This document shows positions 25,601-34,275 of a DNA stretch of 64,000 bases, one piece after another. The translations under genes were made by a program, and so were the position numbers. Under the pieces are notes generated by a model. It was not told the origin of the DNA. It made no database searches and saw nothing but the letters and a program-made list of their open reading frames with translations. Source of the DNA: an uncultured Mucilaginibacter sp. (GTDB taxonomy: Bacteria; Bacteroidota; Bacteroidia; Sphingobacteriales; Sphingobacteriaceae); the NCBI RefSeq assembly GCF_913773635.1, contig NZ_CAJYGQ010000003.1, forward strand, positions 335,238 to 399,237. Direction: 5' to 3'. How positions within the stretch are numbered: the first letter of the stretch is position 1; each line of letters opens with the position of its first letter.

Positions 25601-26057
25601 CCTCAATAAGTTTAAAATATTACTGCTAAGGGTCGGTATTTTCAAAATGCTGACCCTTTGTGGTTGGTAAGGTTTCTAAAATGTCATAAATGTTAGGTTT
25701 TATTTAAGTAATTTTACCAAGAGTATAACGTTCCAAAATAAATTCGTATCTTGTACTCATATCTTAAATAAAGGCACCTGGCTATTTCTTGCTTGTCACA
25801 AATATTAACAATTGTGTAGCCATTTATAGCATAAATCTTTATACATCACTTACATCAACCGGGTGCGTAATGTTGATAGGATAACTTTAGCAAACAGGTT
25901 GTCCTTAGTTGGCAAAATAAGTTTTGAAGCAGCTTTTTTGTTAATGAAACAAGTACTTTTTTAAATACTTCACACAAAATAAAAAATCTCACCGGTAAAG
26001 GACGGGGGGCAACAGCTTTTGAAAAATTCAGAAGCTTATTCATCATTTAAGTAAAAT
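25601..26057 (+). promoter_or_regulatory. long leader region of the cold-shock gene
   Basis: 457 bp without a credible gene, AT-rich. A 5' UTR of over 100 nt is typical of cold-shock mRNAs. The region has short inverted repeats (ATCAAC/GTTGAT near 25855-25876) and a strong hairpin close to the start codon. No exact TAnnTTTG box was identified. Confidence 0.4.
26014..26036 (+). promoter_or_regulatory. 10-bp hairpin just before the cold-shock start codon
   Basis: AGCTTTTGAA / TTCAGAAGCT with an AAA loop. One position is a G-U pair in RNA. It ends 21 nt before the ATG and could hide or expose the ribosome site with temperature. Confidence 0.6.
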
Positions 26058-26507
26058 ATGGGTAGATCGGCAGAAACATTCAGTAAAAAAGAAAACGAAA
26101 AAAAGAGATTAAAAAAACAACGCGATAAGCGTGAAAAGGCAGAAGAGCGTAAAGCAAATGCGGTAAAGGGAAGAGGCCTGGAAGATATGATGGCTTATGT
26201 AGATGAGAATGGCAACATCACATCAACTCCACCAGATCCGACTAAGAGAAAAGCTATATCATCTGACGAAATCAGAATAGGAACTCCTAAGCAGGAAGAT
26301 ATTCCGGTTGATATAGTGAGAACGGGAAAGGTATCGTTTTTCAATGATGGAAAAGGTTACGGCTTTATACGCGATGCACAATCACAGGAAAGCGTATTTG
26401 TTCACATTAATGGTATAATTGAACAAATAAAAGAAGGTGATAAAGTAACGTTTGAGGTGGAAAAAGGCCCGAAAGGCTTAAACGCTGTAAAGGTTAAAAA
26501 GGCATAA
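26058..26507 (+). CDS. cold-shock domain protein with basic N-terminal extension
   Basis: 149 residues. The cold-shock (OB-fold) domain occupies about 85-149, with RNP1 KGYGFI, RNP2 VFVHI and the start RTGKVSFFNDGKG. The first 45 residues are a highly charged Lys/Arg/Glu helix (KKENEKKRLKKQRDKREK) likely to bind RNA or ribosomes. It is thus about twice the length of CspA. Members melt RNA structure. A structured leader precedes it and a strong terminator follows. Confidence 0.92.
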   Translation: MGRSAETFSKKENEKKRLKKQRDKREKAEERKANAVKGRGLEDMMAYVDENGNITSTPPDPTKRKAISSDEIRIGTPKQEDIPVDIVRTGKVSFFNDGKGYGFIRDAQSQESVFVHINGIIEQIKEGDKVTFEVEKGPKGLNAVKVKKA

Positions 26508-26551
26508 CTTCAATTTAAAATATTAGCTTAGACATACTATGGTTTAAGCAC

Positions 26552-26586
26552 AAAAAAACGGCTAAGTATTCCTTAGCCGTTTTTTA
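26552..26586. terminator. intrinsic terminator, bidirectional
   Basis: AAAAAACGGCTAAG / CTTAGCCGTTTTTT with a 5-6 nt loop, between the cold-shock gene and the convergent DUF4407 gene. Confidence 0.9.
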
Positions 26587-26599
26587 TTTAGTCATATTT

Positions 26600-27718
26600 T
26601 TAATCGTAATTATGCCTCTCGAGGTCATAGTCAGATTGCGCCGAAATTATCTTTTTCTTCTTGTTGATATCTGCCCCAACCTGGTGATCAAACACCTCGT
26701 CTGTTACCAGTATTTCGCGGTCTTTATCACGTTCGGCGTAATGAATATTAGCTTCGGCAAGACGTGCAACGGCAACATCATAAGGGCCTTTAGGGCTCAT
26801 TAATTTTACAAATACAGGTAAGCATTCAAACAATATAAATAGGTAGCCAATAAATGACTGCGCCATATAAGTGTCCAAGTCGCGGGTACCATCCTGCCTG
26901 AATGATAATTGGCCAAGCGCCCAGTTACGATCGGCAAAACCGGCAATATCAGCCAGGCTGTCCAATTGCTTGTTGTTAAACAATCTGGTATTACTTAAGC
27001 CTTCAAAATCTTTACGCTGGCCCAGGTATTGTTCCATGCGTCCCAAATCTTCTGTAACAGTTTTTAACCGTGCCTCCTTTTCCTGCAAAACGGCTTCTTT
27101 TTGCTTTGCATAAGTGCCGTAACCTGTAATGCCTGATGTTTGGTTGGTTTTATCGCCAAAAACTTCCTGGTTAAGCTGCACACGTGAACGGTTAATATCA
27201 CGCTCCAAAGAGTCTTTTTCCTTTTTAAGGTCTGTATTTTTGTTTAGCTCCATAGCATACTTTTGCGAGTATGTTTTTTGCAGCGTATCAATTTTACGGT
27301 TTTGCCCTTTTATGTAGGCCTCTTTCAGTTTACTTCTTATTTCTTTGTCAAATATTTTAAGCTCCAGCGGACGAGAAATAACCATACCAATCATAATGGC
27401 TAGTAATATACGCGGGGTGGCTTGTAAAAGCTGCTGGTTGGTACTGCCTTGCTTATTTATGCTCGATACAATGTAGCGGTCCATGTTAAAAATGGCCAGC
27501 CCCCACATAACACCAAAAAGCAACGCGAATATGGTAGCAAAGGTGTTACCGCTAAACACAAAGTACATAGCATAACCACCCGACAAAGAAGCAAATAAAG
27601 CCGTAAAGAAAATAGTGGCTCCTATACCAAAGTACCTGTTGTGCTCAATGGGATACTTTTTAAGGGTTTCAATATGCGCTCCCGAACAGAACCAAAAAAA
27701 ACGGGTTACTTTTCTCAT
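26600..27718 (-). CDS. DUF4407 membrane protein with central coiled coil
   Basis: 372 residues. Three or four membrane segments: two near 30-85 (GIGATIFFTALFASLSGGYAM and FATIFALLFGVMWGLAIF), one at about 100-120, and one at about 285-305 (SFIGYLFILFECLPVFVKL). Between them is a long charged coiled coil (about 125-235, periplasmic or cytoplasmic by topology). NMDRYIVSSIN after the second segment is a family mark. The function of DUF4407 is unknown; the shape suggests a mechanical or signalling membrane protein. It stands alone. Confidence 0.88.
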   Translation of the reverse strand: MRKVTRFFWFCSGAHIETLKKYPIEHNRYFGIGATIFFTALFASLSGGYAMYFVFSGNTFATIFALLFGVMWGLAIFNMDRYIVSSINKQGSTNQQLLQATPRILLAIMIGMVISRPLELKIFDKEIRSKLKEAYIKGQNRKIDTLQKTYSQKYAMELNKNTDLKKEKDSLERDINRSRVQLNQEVFGDKTNQTSGITGYGTYAKQKEAVLQEKEARLKTVTEDLGRMEQYLGQRKDFEGLSNTRLFNNKQLDSLADIAGFADRNWALGQLSFRQDGTRDLDTYMAQSFIGYLFILFECLPVFVKLMSPKGPYDVAVARLAEANIHYAERDKDREILVTDEVFDHQVGADINKKKKIISAQSDYDLERHNYD

Positions 27719-27818
27719 CTATAACTAATGTACAAAAATTGTGCTGTAAATATATGTGAAACGCCGCTGGCTGCTGAATGTTACACTTTTACGACTGAAT
27801 TTTTAGGATTTAAAACTA

Positions 27819-27826
27819 TACCTTTG
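27819..27826 (+). promoter_or_regulatory. Bacteroidetes -7 box for rhodanese gene
   Basis: TACCTTTG (TAnnTTTG), ending 18 bp before the ATG at 27845. It supports that start over an upstream ATG at 27728. Confidence 0.6.
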
Positions 27827-27844
27827 ACCTCAAATTTGGCACCC

Positions 27845-28159
27845 ATGAAAGAAGTTACTGTAGAAGACCTGAAAAGGATGAAAGAAAACGGCGAAGATTT
27901 TCAACTGATCGACGTGCGTGAAGACTTTGAATACCAGATGTCGAACCTTGAGGGCGATAATATTCCGTTAAGCGGCGTTGTTATTGAAGCTGATAAGATA
28001 AGCAAAGATAAACCTGTTGTAATTATGTGCCGTAGTGGAAAGCGTAGCGCTATGGCTGTTATGCAATTGGAGCAACAAGGTTATGAAAACCTGTATAATT
28101 TAAAGGGCGGTATACTTGCCTGGCAACAGGAAATTGATCCTACTATAAGCGTTTATTAA
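27845..28159 (+). CDS. rhodanese-like domain protein
   Basis: 104-residue single rhodanese domain, cytoplasmic. The active loop CRSGKRS starts at Cys62, and the family start LKRMKENGEDFQLIDVRE is present. Such proteins carry sulfane sulfur as a cysteine persulfide for thio-modification, cyanide detoxification or Fe-S metabolism. The upstream ATG at 27728 would add 39 residues of non-family sequence and lies before the -7 box, so it was rejected. A small membrane-protein gene begins 1 bp after the stop, in the same operon. Confidence 0.9.
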   Translation: MKEVTVEDLKRMKENGEDFQLIDVREDFEYQMSNLEGDNIPLSGVVIEADKISKDKPVVIMCRSGKRSAMAVMQLEQQGYENLYNLKGGILAWQQEIDPTISVY

Positions 28160-28160
28160 T

Positions 28161-28358
28161 ATGGCCTTTAAGCTTCTGTTAAACGTACTGTATACTATTG
28201 GCATTTTAATAAGCCTGTACACCATATACTGGGGCGTTACCCACGGGCGCTGGGAGTTTATTGTAGGCGGTGCTTTTGTTGGCATTATATTTTTTCTGCT
28301 TAAAATCACGCTTATGAAAGAAGTGCGTGCCATGCAAAAGCCTGCATCAAAGAAATAG
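28161..28358 (+). CDS. small two-helix membrane protein
   Basis: 65 residues with two hydrophobic helices (about 4-25 and 33-50) and a lysine-rich tail. No known family recognised with certainty. It is co-transcribed with the rhodanese (1-bp gap), so it might anchor or serve sulfur transfer; this is only positional inference. It is followed by a strong terminator. Confidence 0.72.
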   Translation: MAFKLLLNVLYTIGILISLYTIYWGVTHGRWEFIVGGAFVGIIFFLLKITLMKEVRAMQKPASKK

Positions 28359-28364
28359 ATAATT

Positions 28365-28417
28365 AAAAAGGTGGCAAAGCAACAAAACTCATCCTGTTGC
28401 TTTGTCACCCTTTTTTT
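28365..28417. terminator. intrinsic terminator
   Basis: AAAAAGGTGGCAAAGCAAC pairs with GTTGCTTTGTCACCCTTTTT over 18-19 bp with one wobble and a 12-nt loop, then seven T. It serves the rhodanese operon, with A-run for the other strand. Confidence 0.92.
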
Positions 28418-28445
28418 GAAGCTTACAATTGCTGTAAGTGATAGT

Positions 28446-28592
28446 TTACCTGGTTTTGGCAGTATGAGCTCTACCATCGTTAACGCCATCAATAAAGCCT
28501 CGCTTTACATCTTTCCAGTTTTTTAACACTGATATAAGCAAAACTATAATTAAGGCTGTAACTATCCTTTTAAAGGTTAGTCCGCTGCGCAT
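28446..28592 (-). CDS. small single-pass membrane protein (48 aa)
   Basis: Short ORF whose sequence MRSGLTFKRIVTALIIVLL and then KDVKRGFIDGVNDGR looks like the small one-helix proteins often left between genes in Sphingobacteria. The ORF is open further upstream to 28700 but that part overlaps the epimerase gene and is not protein-like, so the internal ATG at 28592 was chosen. It is downstream of the epimerase on the same strand. Function unknown. Confidence 0.5.
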   Translation of the reverse strand: MRSGLTFKRIVTALIIVLLISVLKNWKDVKRGFIDGVNDGRAHTAKTR

Positions 28593-28648
28593 AAAATAAA
28601 AGTTTATAATTGGTTTATAATGGCTGCAATTTATACAAAGTAAACTAA

Positions 28649-29668
28649 TTAAGCAACAGGTAGTTGTACTCCTAAACCAGGTGCGTTGCTCAATGCCCAT
28701 TTGCCGTCAAACATAACCGGATTTTCAAATGGGTTATTACTGGTCAGAAGCGGGCCATCCAAGTCAACCCAATCACATTGCGGGGCCAAAGCGGCAGCGG
28801 CAAGGGTGGCACAACTGGTTTCGCTCATACAGCCAATCAAAACTTTCATATTTAATTTACGGGCTTTATCTATCATGAGTTTTGCCTCATGCATTCCGGT
28901 CGATTTCATCAGTTTTACATTAACTCCATGGTATATACCCTCAGCTAGTTCAACATCAGGCAGGCGTTGTACAGCTTCATCGCCAATTATTGGTATGGGG
29001 CTTCGCTGGGTAAGCCAGGCATTGCTGTGCAAATCTGTTTTTGCAAAAGGCTGCTCAATAAGCTTTACGCCCTGTTCAAATAACCAGTGCACCATATCAA
29101 GGCTTGCCTCACGGTTTGTCCAGCCCTGGTTGGCGTCAACATATAAGGGTACATCAGTAACCGAGCGTACCGTTTTAATAAGCACTTTATCTGCCTCGCC
29201 GCTTAACTTCACTTTAATTACCTTTAGGCCTGCAGCTTCCTCTACTTTTTGCAATAGTATCTCGGGTTTGTCAATGCCAATAGTTATGCTTGTAACAGGC
29301 ATTGTTTGGGCGTTGCTTCCTAATAATTGCCAGCAGGGTTTATTTAAAAGCTTACCTTCAATATCATGCAACGCAATGTCAACAGCTGCCTTTATAGCTG
29401 GGTTGCCAGGTGCAATGCTGTCAAGATAAGCAGTAATCTTATTGTAATCGAATGGAAAAGTTAGTTTTGAAGTATCAATACTTTTCAAAAATGCCGTAGC
29501 CGATTCTATGCTTTCGCCCAAATACGGAACCATAGACGCCTCGCCGTATCCGGTATGTCCTTCATAATTTATGTTAACAAGCATGATTGGGGTATACGTA
29601 CGCGAAAAATGAGCTATTGTAAAACGGTGTTTCAGCAGTAGCTCAAAAGGCTTATAAGTGATTATCAT
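28649..29668 (-). CDS. L-Ala-D/L-Glu (dipeptide) epimerase, enolase superfamily
   Basis: 339 residues. The N-terminal capping domain (about 1-110) is followed by the barrel with KVKLSG (the KxK catalytic lysines), YVDANQGW (metal Asp), IEQPFAKTD (Glu), GDEAV (Asp) and VNVKLMKSTGMHEA (Lys). This set and DLDGPLL near the end fit muconate-cycloisomerase-type dipeptide epimerases, which recycle murein peptides by inverting Glu in L-Ala-D-Glu. An ATG six codons upstream (29686) is also possible. The start at 29668 gives the family-like MIITYKPFELLLKHRFTIA. Confidence 0.88.
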   Translation of the reverse strand: MIITYKPFELLLKHRFTIAHFSRTYTPIMLVNINYEGHTGYGEASMVPYLGESIESATAFLKSIDTSKLTFPFDYNKITAYLDSIAPGNPAIKAAVDIALHDIEGKLLNKPCWQLLGSNAQTMPVTSITIGIDKPEILLQKVEEAAGLKVIKVKLSGEADKVLIKTVRSVTDVPLYVDANQGWTNREASLDMVHWLFEQGVKLIEQPFAKTDLHSNAWLTQRSPIPIIGDEAVQRLPDVELAEGIYHGVNVKLMKSTGMHEAKLMIDKARKLNMKVLIGCMSETSCATLAAAALAPQCDWVDLDGPLLTSNNPFENPVMFDGKWALSNAPGLGVQLPVA

Positions 29669-29744
29669 GTTATCTAAACTAATCATTTTACAATTTATAC
29701 ATATTACATCTACTGGTTATAAATGATGATTTAGGTGCGGTGCG

Positions 29745-29752
29745 TATCTTTG
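29745..29752 (+). promoter_or_regulatory. Bacteroidetes -7 box, leaderless configuration
   Basis: TATCTTTG (TAnnTTTG), ending 4 bp before the ATG at 29757. The transcript should start at or next to the start codon. Confidence 0.5.
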
Positions 29753-29756
29753 CAAC

Positions 29757-30749
29757 ATGCCGGCAAATTTATATAACCCGTTTGAGCGCTTTAGTTTTAG
29801 TAACCGCAATTGTTTTTTAACCGGGCAACCGTTAACATCTGAGGAAGAAAAGATTCAGGTTTTTCCAACCTGGCTTATGACGCGGTATCATCTTGAAGAT
29901 AAGGTAATAAAGCTGCTGGATGAAAGCTACACAGGTTATAAAGATTTAAAGTTGCCATGCTCGTCGGCTGTTAATGAGCAATACATTGCACCTCTTGAAA
30001 GTGAAATTGAAACGGCTTTTTTGGCCGGATACGACGCTGTTAAAGAGTTAGAGCCATTAAAACTATTTCAATGGGCAGGCAAATTACTTTACGGTATTAT
30101 TTTTAACGAGTTGCAGGCCGGTATAAGGCAACAACACGCGCAGGGTGAATCCTTTCATTTATCGGAAGGGTTAAAGCACAAGTTTAGTCACCTGCACTTA
30201 ATGCTGCAAAGCCTTAATCAGCCTATCGAATTTGATGGTTTTAGCCCGTATAGCCTGTTTTTGTTCAAGGTTGATAACCCTGAGAACGAGTTTTCGTATC
30301 GCGACGAAATCAATACACTTACCTTTTCATTACGTATACAAAATTTCGGCTTAGTTATATGCCTGCAGGATAATGGAGCTAATCGTCGTTATCATCAGGA
30401 ACTAATTAGCAAAATTGAGAATGATACGTTGCATCCCATTCAATTTGAGGAAGTATGTGCAAAGATATTTTACTCGGCATTTTTATTCAACCGTTTACCC
30501 GAGTATGAAATAATGCCCATTGGCAACGAGATTTTTATAGAAGCCAATGCCTTAAGAGGCACAAGCGGCCGGCCTGTTTTTGATGATTGGCAAAATAAAA
30601 CGTACGGACAGGTATTAGAAAACTTTTGGAAGCGCTGGGGATTTATTCTTCTTGAAATTATTAAGGATCCGGAAAACCCCATGAGCTTCTTGTTTACCAA
30701 AGACGGTTACAAGATAGGAGCAGAGGCCTGCCCGCCCGAAAGGCAATAG
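29757..30749 (+). CDS. conserved hypothetical protein (330 aa)
   Basis: Unrecognised soluble protein. It begins NPFERFSFSNRNCFLTGQPLT, where CFLTG resembles the head of a small treble-clef zinc motif, but no second cysteine pair is obvious. The middle is helical (LFQWAGKLLYGIIFNELQAGIRQQH). Two short mixed regions follow, ending with FWKRWGFILLEIIKDP. No signal peptide or membrane segment. It is monocistronic and ends 6 bp before the convergent M16 peptidase. Function unknown. Confidence 0.8.
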   Translation: MPANLYNPFERFSFSNRNCFLTGQPLTSEEEKIQVFPTWLMTRYHLEDKVIKLLDESYTGYKDLKLPCSSAVNEQYIAPLESEIETAFLAGYDAVKELEPLKLFQWAGKLLYGIIFNELQAGIRQQHAQGESFHLSEGLKHKFSHLHLMLQSLNQPIEFDGFSPYSLFLFKVDNPENEFSYRDEINTLTFSLRIQNFGLVICLQDNGANRRYHQELISKIENDTLHPIQFEEVCAKIFYSAFLFNRLPEYEIMPIGNEIFIEANALRGTSGRPVFDDWQNKTYGQVLENFWKRWGFILLEIIKDPENPMSFLFTKDGYKIGAEACPPERQ

Positions 30750-30755
30750 CTAATA

Positions 30756-31988
30756 TTAATCTTTGGGCTCAAACAATAGGGTAAGCAGGCTTTGCTCATC
30801 AAAAATCTGGTTGCTTATCTCTAAAATTTGCTCGGCAGTCACTGCATTTATTTTATCAAATACCTGTTGCAGGGTATCAATGCAATTAAAGTCAATAAGG
30901 CTTTTTGCCATTGATATAATAAGGCTCAGGCGGTTTTCTTCAGCAAGCGCAATTTGCCCTATAAACTTTTGCCTGGCTTGATGCAATTGTAGGGTGCCCA
31001 GTTTATTTTCGCGCAATTTTCTAAGTTCTTTGTGTATTAGCTTTAAGGCTTTGCCTGCCTTTTCTTCGTCTGTGCCAAAGTATATGGTAAATATGCCTGT
31101 ATCGGTAAACGGTGTATAGTTTGATTCGATAGTGTAAGCAATACCGTATTTCTCGCGTATTTCAAGGTTAAGCCGACTGCTCATGCCCATGCCTCCAAGC
31201 AGGTTGTTTACCAGCAATAAACCGCTTTTATGCGGATGAGATGAACTGAATGCCACGTTGCCAATAATGCCATGCAGCTGTGAAATAGGCTTTTGAACTT
31301 TTATAAGCTGGCTTTGAGGTGCGCCGGGAGCAACGCGGTTTTTTACAGCCTTGTTTTCTTTGATACTGCCGAAGTATTTTTCGGTAAGTTTTACAAGCTT
31401 ATTAAAACTATAGTCGCCGGTTACGGCAAATACCATTTCATGTGTATTATAGTTGGCAGCGGTAAAGTTATCAATGTCGGGGCGGGTTAAGCTCTGTACA
31501 GTATCTTCGGTACCCAATATGTTATTGCCAAGTGGGTGGCCGTTAAAAAGATAGCTTTCAAAATCATCCTGAATGGCTTCTTCAGGCTGGTCCTGGTACG
31601 ATGCAATCTCATCCAAAATAACACTTCGCTCCTTAGTAAGCTCCTCTTCAGGAAAAGTAGAGTGAAAAAGAATGTCTTCGAATAAATCAATGGTGCGTTC
31701 AAGATGCTCTTTAAGCAATGAGGCATGTATACAGGTGTACTCTTTGGTGGTGTAGGCATTTAAATCGGCGCCAACCAGTTCGAGCCTGTTCAAAATTTGA
31801 TTGGTATTACGACGCTCAGTTTGCTTAAACAACAAATGTTCAATGAAGTGCGCAAGGCCATCTTTGCCCGGGCTTTCATCGCGGGCACCGGCATTTACAA
31901 TAAAGCAGGTGTGGGTTATATTTGATGGTGCGTGCTTGAACAATAGTCTTATGCCATTGCCAAGTGTATGTACCTGGTAATCTATCAT
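30756..31988 (-). CDS. M16 family zinc peptidase (insulinase-like)
   Basis: 410 residues, the usual size of a single-chain M16B peptidase. The inverted zinc motif HFIEH is at 47-51 (His47, Glu50, His51) with the third ligand Glu127 in VILDEIASY, 76 residues later as expected. A second, non-catalytic domain follows (YGIAYTIESNYTPFTDTGIF). There is no signal peptide, so cytoplasmic or peripheral. These enzymes degrade peptides in a clamshell chamber. Confidence 0.92.
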   Translation of the reverse strand: MIDYQVHTLGNGIRLLFKHAPSNITHTCFIVNAGARDESPGKDGLAHFIEHLLFKQTERRNTNQILNRLELVGADLNAYTTKEYTCIHASLLKEHLERTIDLFEDILFHSTFPEEELTKERSVILDEIASYQDQPEEAIQDDFESYLFNGHPLGNNILGTEDTVQSLTRPDIDNFTAANYNTHEMVFAVTGDYSFNKLVKLTEKYFGSIKENKAVKNRVAPGAPQSQLIKVQKPISQLHGIIGNVAFSSSHPHKSGLLLVNNLLGGMGMSSRLNLEIREKYGIAYTIESNYTPFTDTGIFTIYFGTDEEKAGKALKLIHKELRKLRENKLGTLQLHQARQKFIGQIALAEENRLSLIISMAKSLIDFNCIDTLQQVFDKINAVTAEQILEISNQIFDEQSLLTLLFEPKD

Positions 31989-31995
31989 GGAGGGA

Positions 31996-32003
31996 CAAAG
32001 ATA
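31996..32003 (-). promoter_or_regulatory. Bacteroidetes -7 box, near-leaderless, for M16 peptidase
   Basis: TATCTTTG on the minus strand (TAnnTTTG), ending 7 bp before the ATG at 31988. Confidence 0.5.
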
Positions 32004-32126
32004 CGCTAAATATTATCAGTAGCCGATAGTGTGAATAGCGGGCTATTGCGTATTATTGTGTATAAAATGTAATACTTTTTATAGTTAAATTTACATTTAC
32101 CATTATTTCTGTTAATAAAATTGAGC

Positions 32127-32663
32127 ATGATGAAAATTGCCGACCTCACATTTGAACCGCTAATTGAAGCCGATGCTATTGCCAAACGCATAAATTTAAT
32201 GAGCGAGCAATTGAACGCCGACTATGCCGACCGCTCACCTATATTTATTGGTGTTTTAAGCGGTAGCTTTATGTTTATTTCTGACCTCATTAAGCAGGTA
32301 AACATTCCGTGCGAAGTTACATTTACCAAACTTGCTTCTTACTTTGGAGGCACCAGCTCTACACATAAAATTCGTGAAGATATTGATATAAGTGTTGATA
32401 TAAGCGGACGACATGTGATCATTGTTGAAGATATTGTTGATACCGGCAACACGTTGGCATATTTAATTGAGAAATTAAAGCTTTATAGCCCTGCCTCGGT
32501 ACGGGTGTGTTCATTACTGTTGAAGCCTGCCAAGCTCGAAACATCGATAGAGGAGCTGCGCTACGTTGGCTTTGAAATTGAGAATGAATTTGTAGTAGGT
32601 TATGGTCTTGATTATAATGAGCTTGGCCGTAACCTGCCTAGTATATACAGGCAAATAAGTTAA
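32127..32663 (+). CDS. hpt: hypoxanthine phosphoribosyltransferase
   Basis: 178-residue type I PRTase of purine salvage (hypoxanthine or guanine plus PRPP to IMP or GMP). The PRPP-binding signature HVIIVEDIVDTGNTLAYL is near residue 92. The Lys in TKLASYFGG and the C-terminal VGYGLDYNELGRNLPSIY are also standard for hpt. Two ATGs in tandem start at 32127; a TTG at 32121 was ignored. Monocistronic. Confidence 0.94.
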   Translation: MMKIADLTFEPLIEADAIAKRINLMSEQLNADYADRSPIFIGVLSGSFMFISDLIKQVNIPCEVTFTKLASYFGGTSSTHKIREDIDISVDISGRHVIIVEDIVDTGNTLAYLIEKLKLYSPASVRVCSLLLKPAKLETSIEELRYVGFEIENEFVVGYGLDYNELGRNLPSIYRQIS

Positions 32664-32683
32664 CCACATTTACACAAAAGCAT

Positions 32684-32723
32684 TTATATGGATGGTGCTG
32701 AATAAAGTGCACCATCCATATAA
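32684..32723. terminator. 15-bp inverted repeat between convergent genes
   Basis: TTATATGGATGGTGC / GCACCATCCATATAA, perfect, with a 10-nt loop, then AAATG. It probably ends both hpt and sulP transcripts, though the T-run is weak. Confidence 0.65.
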
Positions 32724-32739
32724 AAATGACTGCAACAAA

Positions 32740-34275
32740 TTATCTTTCAGTGGCTACGGTATATTCAGGGTCATCAATAATGTTCACTTCAATAACATCA
32801 TCTGCGTTTTTAAGCAACTTACGGCAGTCGGCACTTAAGTGCTGAAGTTGAAGTTTTTTACCAGCCTGGTGGTAGCGCTCGGTTAACTTGTTAAGCGCAT
32901 CTATTGCCGACATGTCTGCAACCCGACTATCTTTAAAGCTGATGATGGTGTTTACGGGGTCGCCATTTACATCAAACTTTTCATTAAAGGCTGAAATTGA
33001 TCCAAAAAAGAGTGGTCCGTAAATTTCGTAATGTTTAGTGCCCTGCTCATCTACATACTTACGAGCTCTAATACGTTTTGCACTTTCCCAGGCAAAAACC
33101 AGCGCCGAAATTATTACGCCTATAAGCACTGCCAGTGCAAGATTATGCAGCCAAATGGTTATGAGCGCTACTAAAATCCCAACAAATACATCTTGCCTTG
33201 GCATTTTATTAATCACTCTGAAGCTTGCCCACTCAAATGTGCCAATGGCTACCATGATCATTACTCCCGTTAATGCGGCCATGGGTACCCGCTCAATAAC
33301 AGGCGCTCCAAAAAGTATAATGCACAAAATTGTTAAGGCAGCTATGATGCCCGAAAGCCTTGCACGTGACCCCGCCGATAGGTTAACCAGTGTTTGCGCA
33401 ATCATAGGGCAGCCACCCATGCCAAAAAAGAAACCGTTGAATATGTTAGCCGTGCCTTGTGCTACACACTCGCGGTTGCTGTTGCCACGCGTTGCTGTCA
33501 TTTCATCAACAAGGTTTAAGGTGAGCAGGCCTTCGGTTAAACCTACGCCCGCCATAATAAGAGAGTAAGGAAATATGAGTTTAAGCGTATCTAAACTAAA
33601 AGGTATAGCCGGTATATGAAACGGGGGGAAGCCTCCGCTTACGGCAGCGATGTCTTTAACGGTTTTAGTTGGTATACCTAATACTAAAACAATAACGTAA
33701 ATTATAATTATTGCTACTAACGATGGCGGTACAGCTTTAGTAAAGCGCGGCAGTATAATAATTATGGCAATGGTGAGCGCAACCAAACCACTCATAATTA
33801 AAAGCGGTGTACCGCTCAACCATGCTGATTGTCCGTTTACTATGGTTTTAAATTGTTCAAATTGGGCAGTGAAAATTATTACTGCCAGTCCGTTTACAAA
33901 GCCATACATAACCGGTTGAGGCACGAGGCGTACAAATTTGCCTAGTTTAAAAATACCAACCGTAATTTGTAATACACCAGCCAGCGCAACGGCTGCAAAT
34001 ACGTATTCAATACCGTGCGATTTCATAAGTGCAATAAGCACAATTACAGTAGCACCTGCCCCGCCCGATATTAGTCCGGGCCTTCCGCCTAATACGGCAG
34101 TTACCAAACCCATAATAAAAGCAGCATACAATCCTACCAATGGTGGAAAACCTGCAAGTATTGCAAATGATAAAGATTCGGGCATCATGGTCATGGCTAC
34201 GGTTAAACCAGCCAAAACCTCATTTTTATAATTAACTTTTTGTGAAAAATCAAATAAGCGAAATAGAGCAGCCAT
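32740..34275 (-). CDS. SulP family anion transporter with STAS domain
   Basis: 511 residues, 10-12 membrane segments up to about residue 390. The SulP start (NYKNEVLAGLTVAMTMMPESLSFAILAGFPPLVGLYAAF) is distinctive. A C-terminal STAS domain follows (about 410-505), with KDSRVADMSAIDALNKL, the helix that holds the regulatory Ser. Members import sulfate, bicarbonate or other anions with H+ or Na+; the substrate is not decided by sequence. The preceding 579 bp hold no transporter partner. Confidence 0.93.
   Translation of the reverse strand: MAALFRLFDFSQKVNYKNEVLAGLTVAMTMMPESLSFAILAGFPPLVGLYAAFIMGLVTAVLGGRPGLISGGAGATVIVLIALMKSHGIEYVFAAVALAGVLQITVGIFKLGKFVRLVPQPVMYGFVNGLAVIIFTAQFEQFKTIVNGQSAWLSGTPLLIMSGLVALTIAIIIILPRFTKAVPPSLVAIIIIYVIVLVLGIPTKTVKDIAAVSGGFPPFHIPAIPFSLDTLKLIFPYSLIMAGVGLTEGLLTLNLVDEMTATRGNSNRECVAQGTANIFNGFFFGMGGCPMIAQTLVNLSAGSRARLSGIIAALTILCIILFGAPVIERVPMAALTGVMIMVAIGTFEWASFRVINKMPRQDVFVGILVALITIWLHNLALAVLIGVIISALVFAWESAKRIRARKYVDEQGTKHYEIYGPLFFGSISAFNEKFDVNGDPVNTIISFKDSRVADMSAIDALNKLTERYHQAGKKLQLQHLSADCRKLLKNADDVIEVNIIDDPEYTVATER

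Noticed and set aside
25855..26046. 63-residue open frame on the minus strand in the cold-shock leader
   Set aside because: No family features; the region fits a structured 5' UTR.
28592..28700. Extension of the 48-residue protein to 84 residues
   Set aside because: The extra part overlaps the epimerase gene and has no protein-like features.
28686..29429. 247-residue open frame on the plus strand
   Set aside because: Antisense shadow of the dipeptide epimerase, which has full catalytic motifs.
33038..33568. 176-residue open frame on the plus strand
   Set aside because: Antisense shadow of the SulP transporter.
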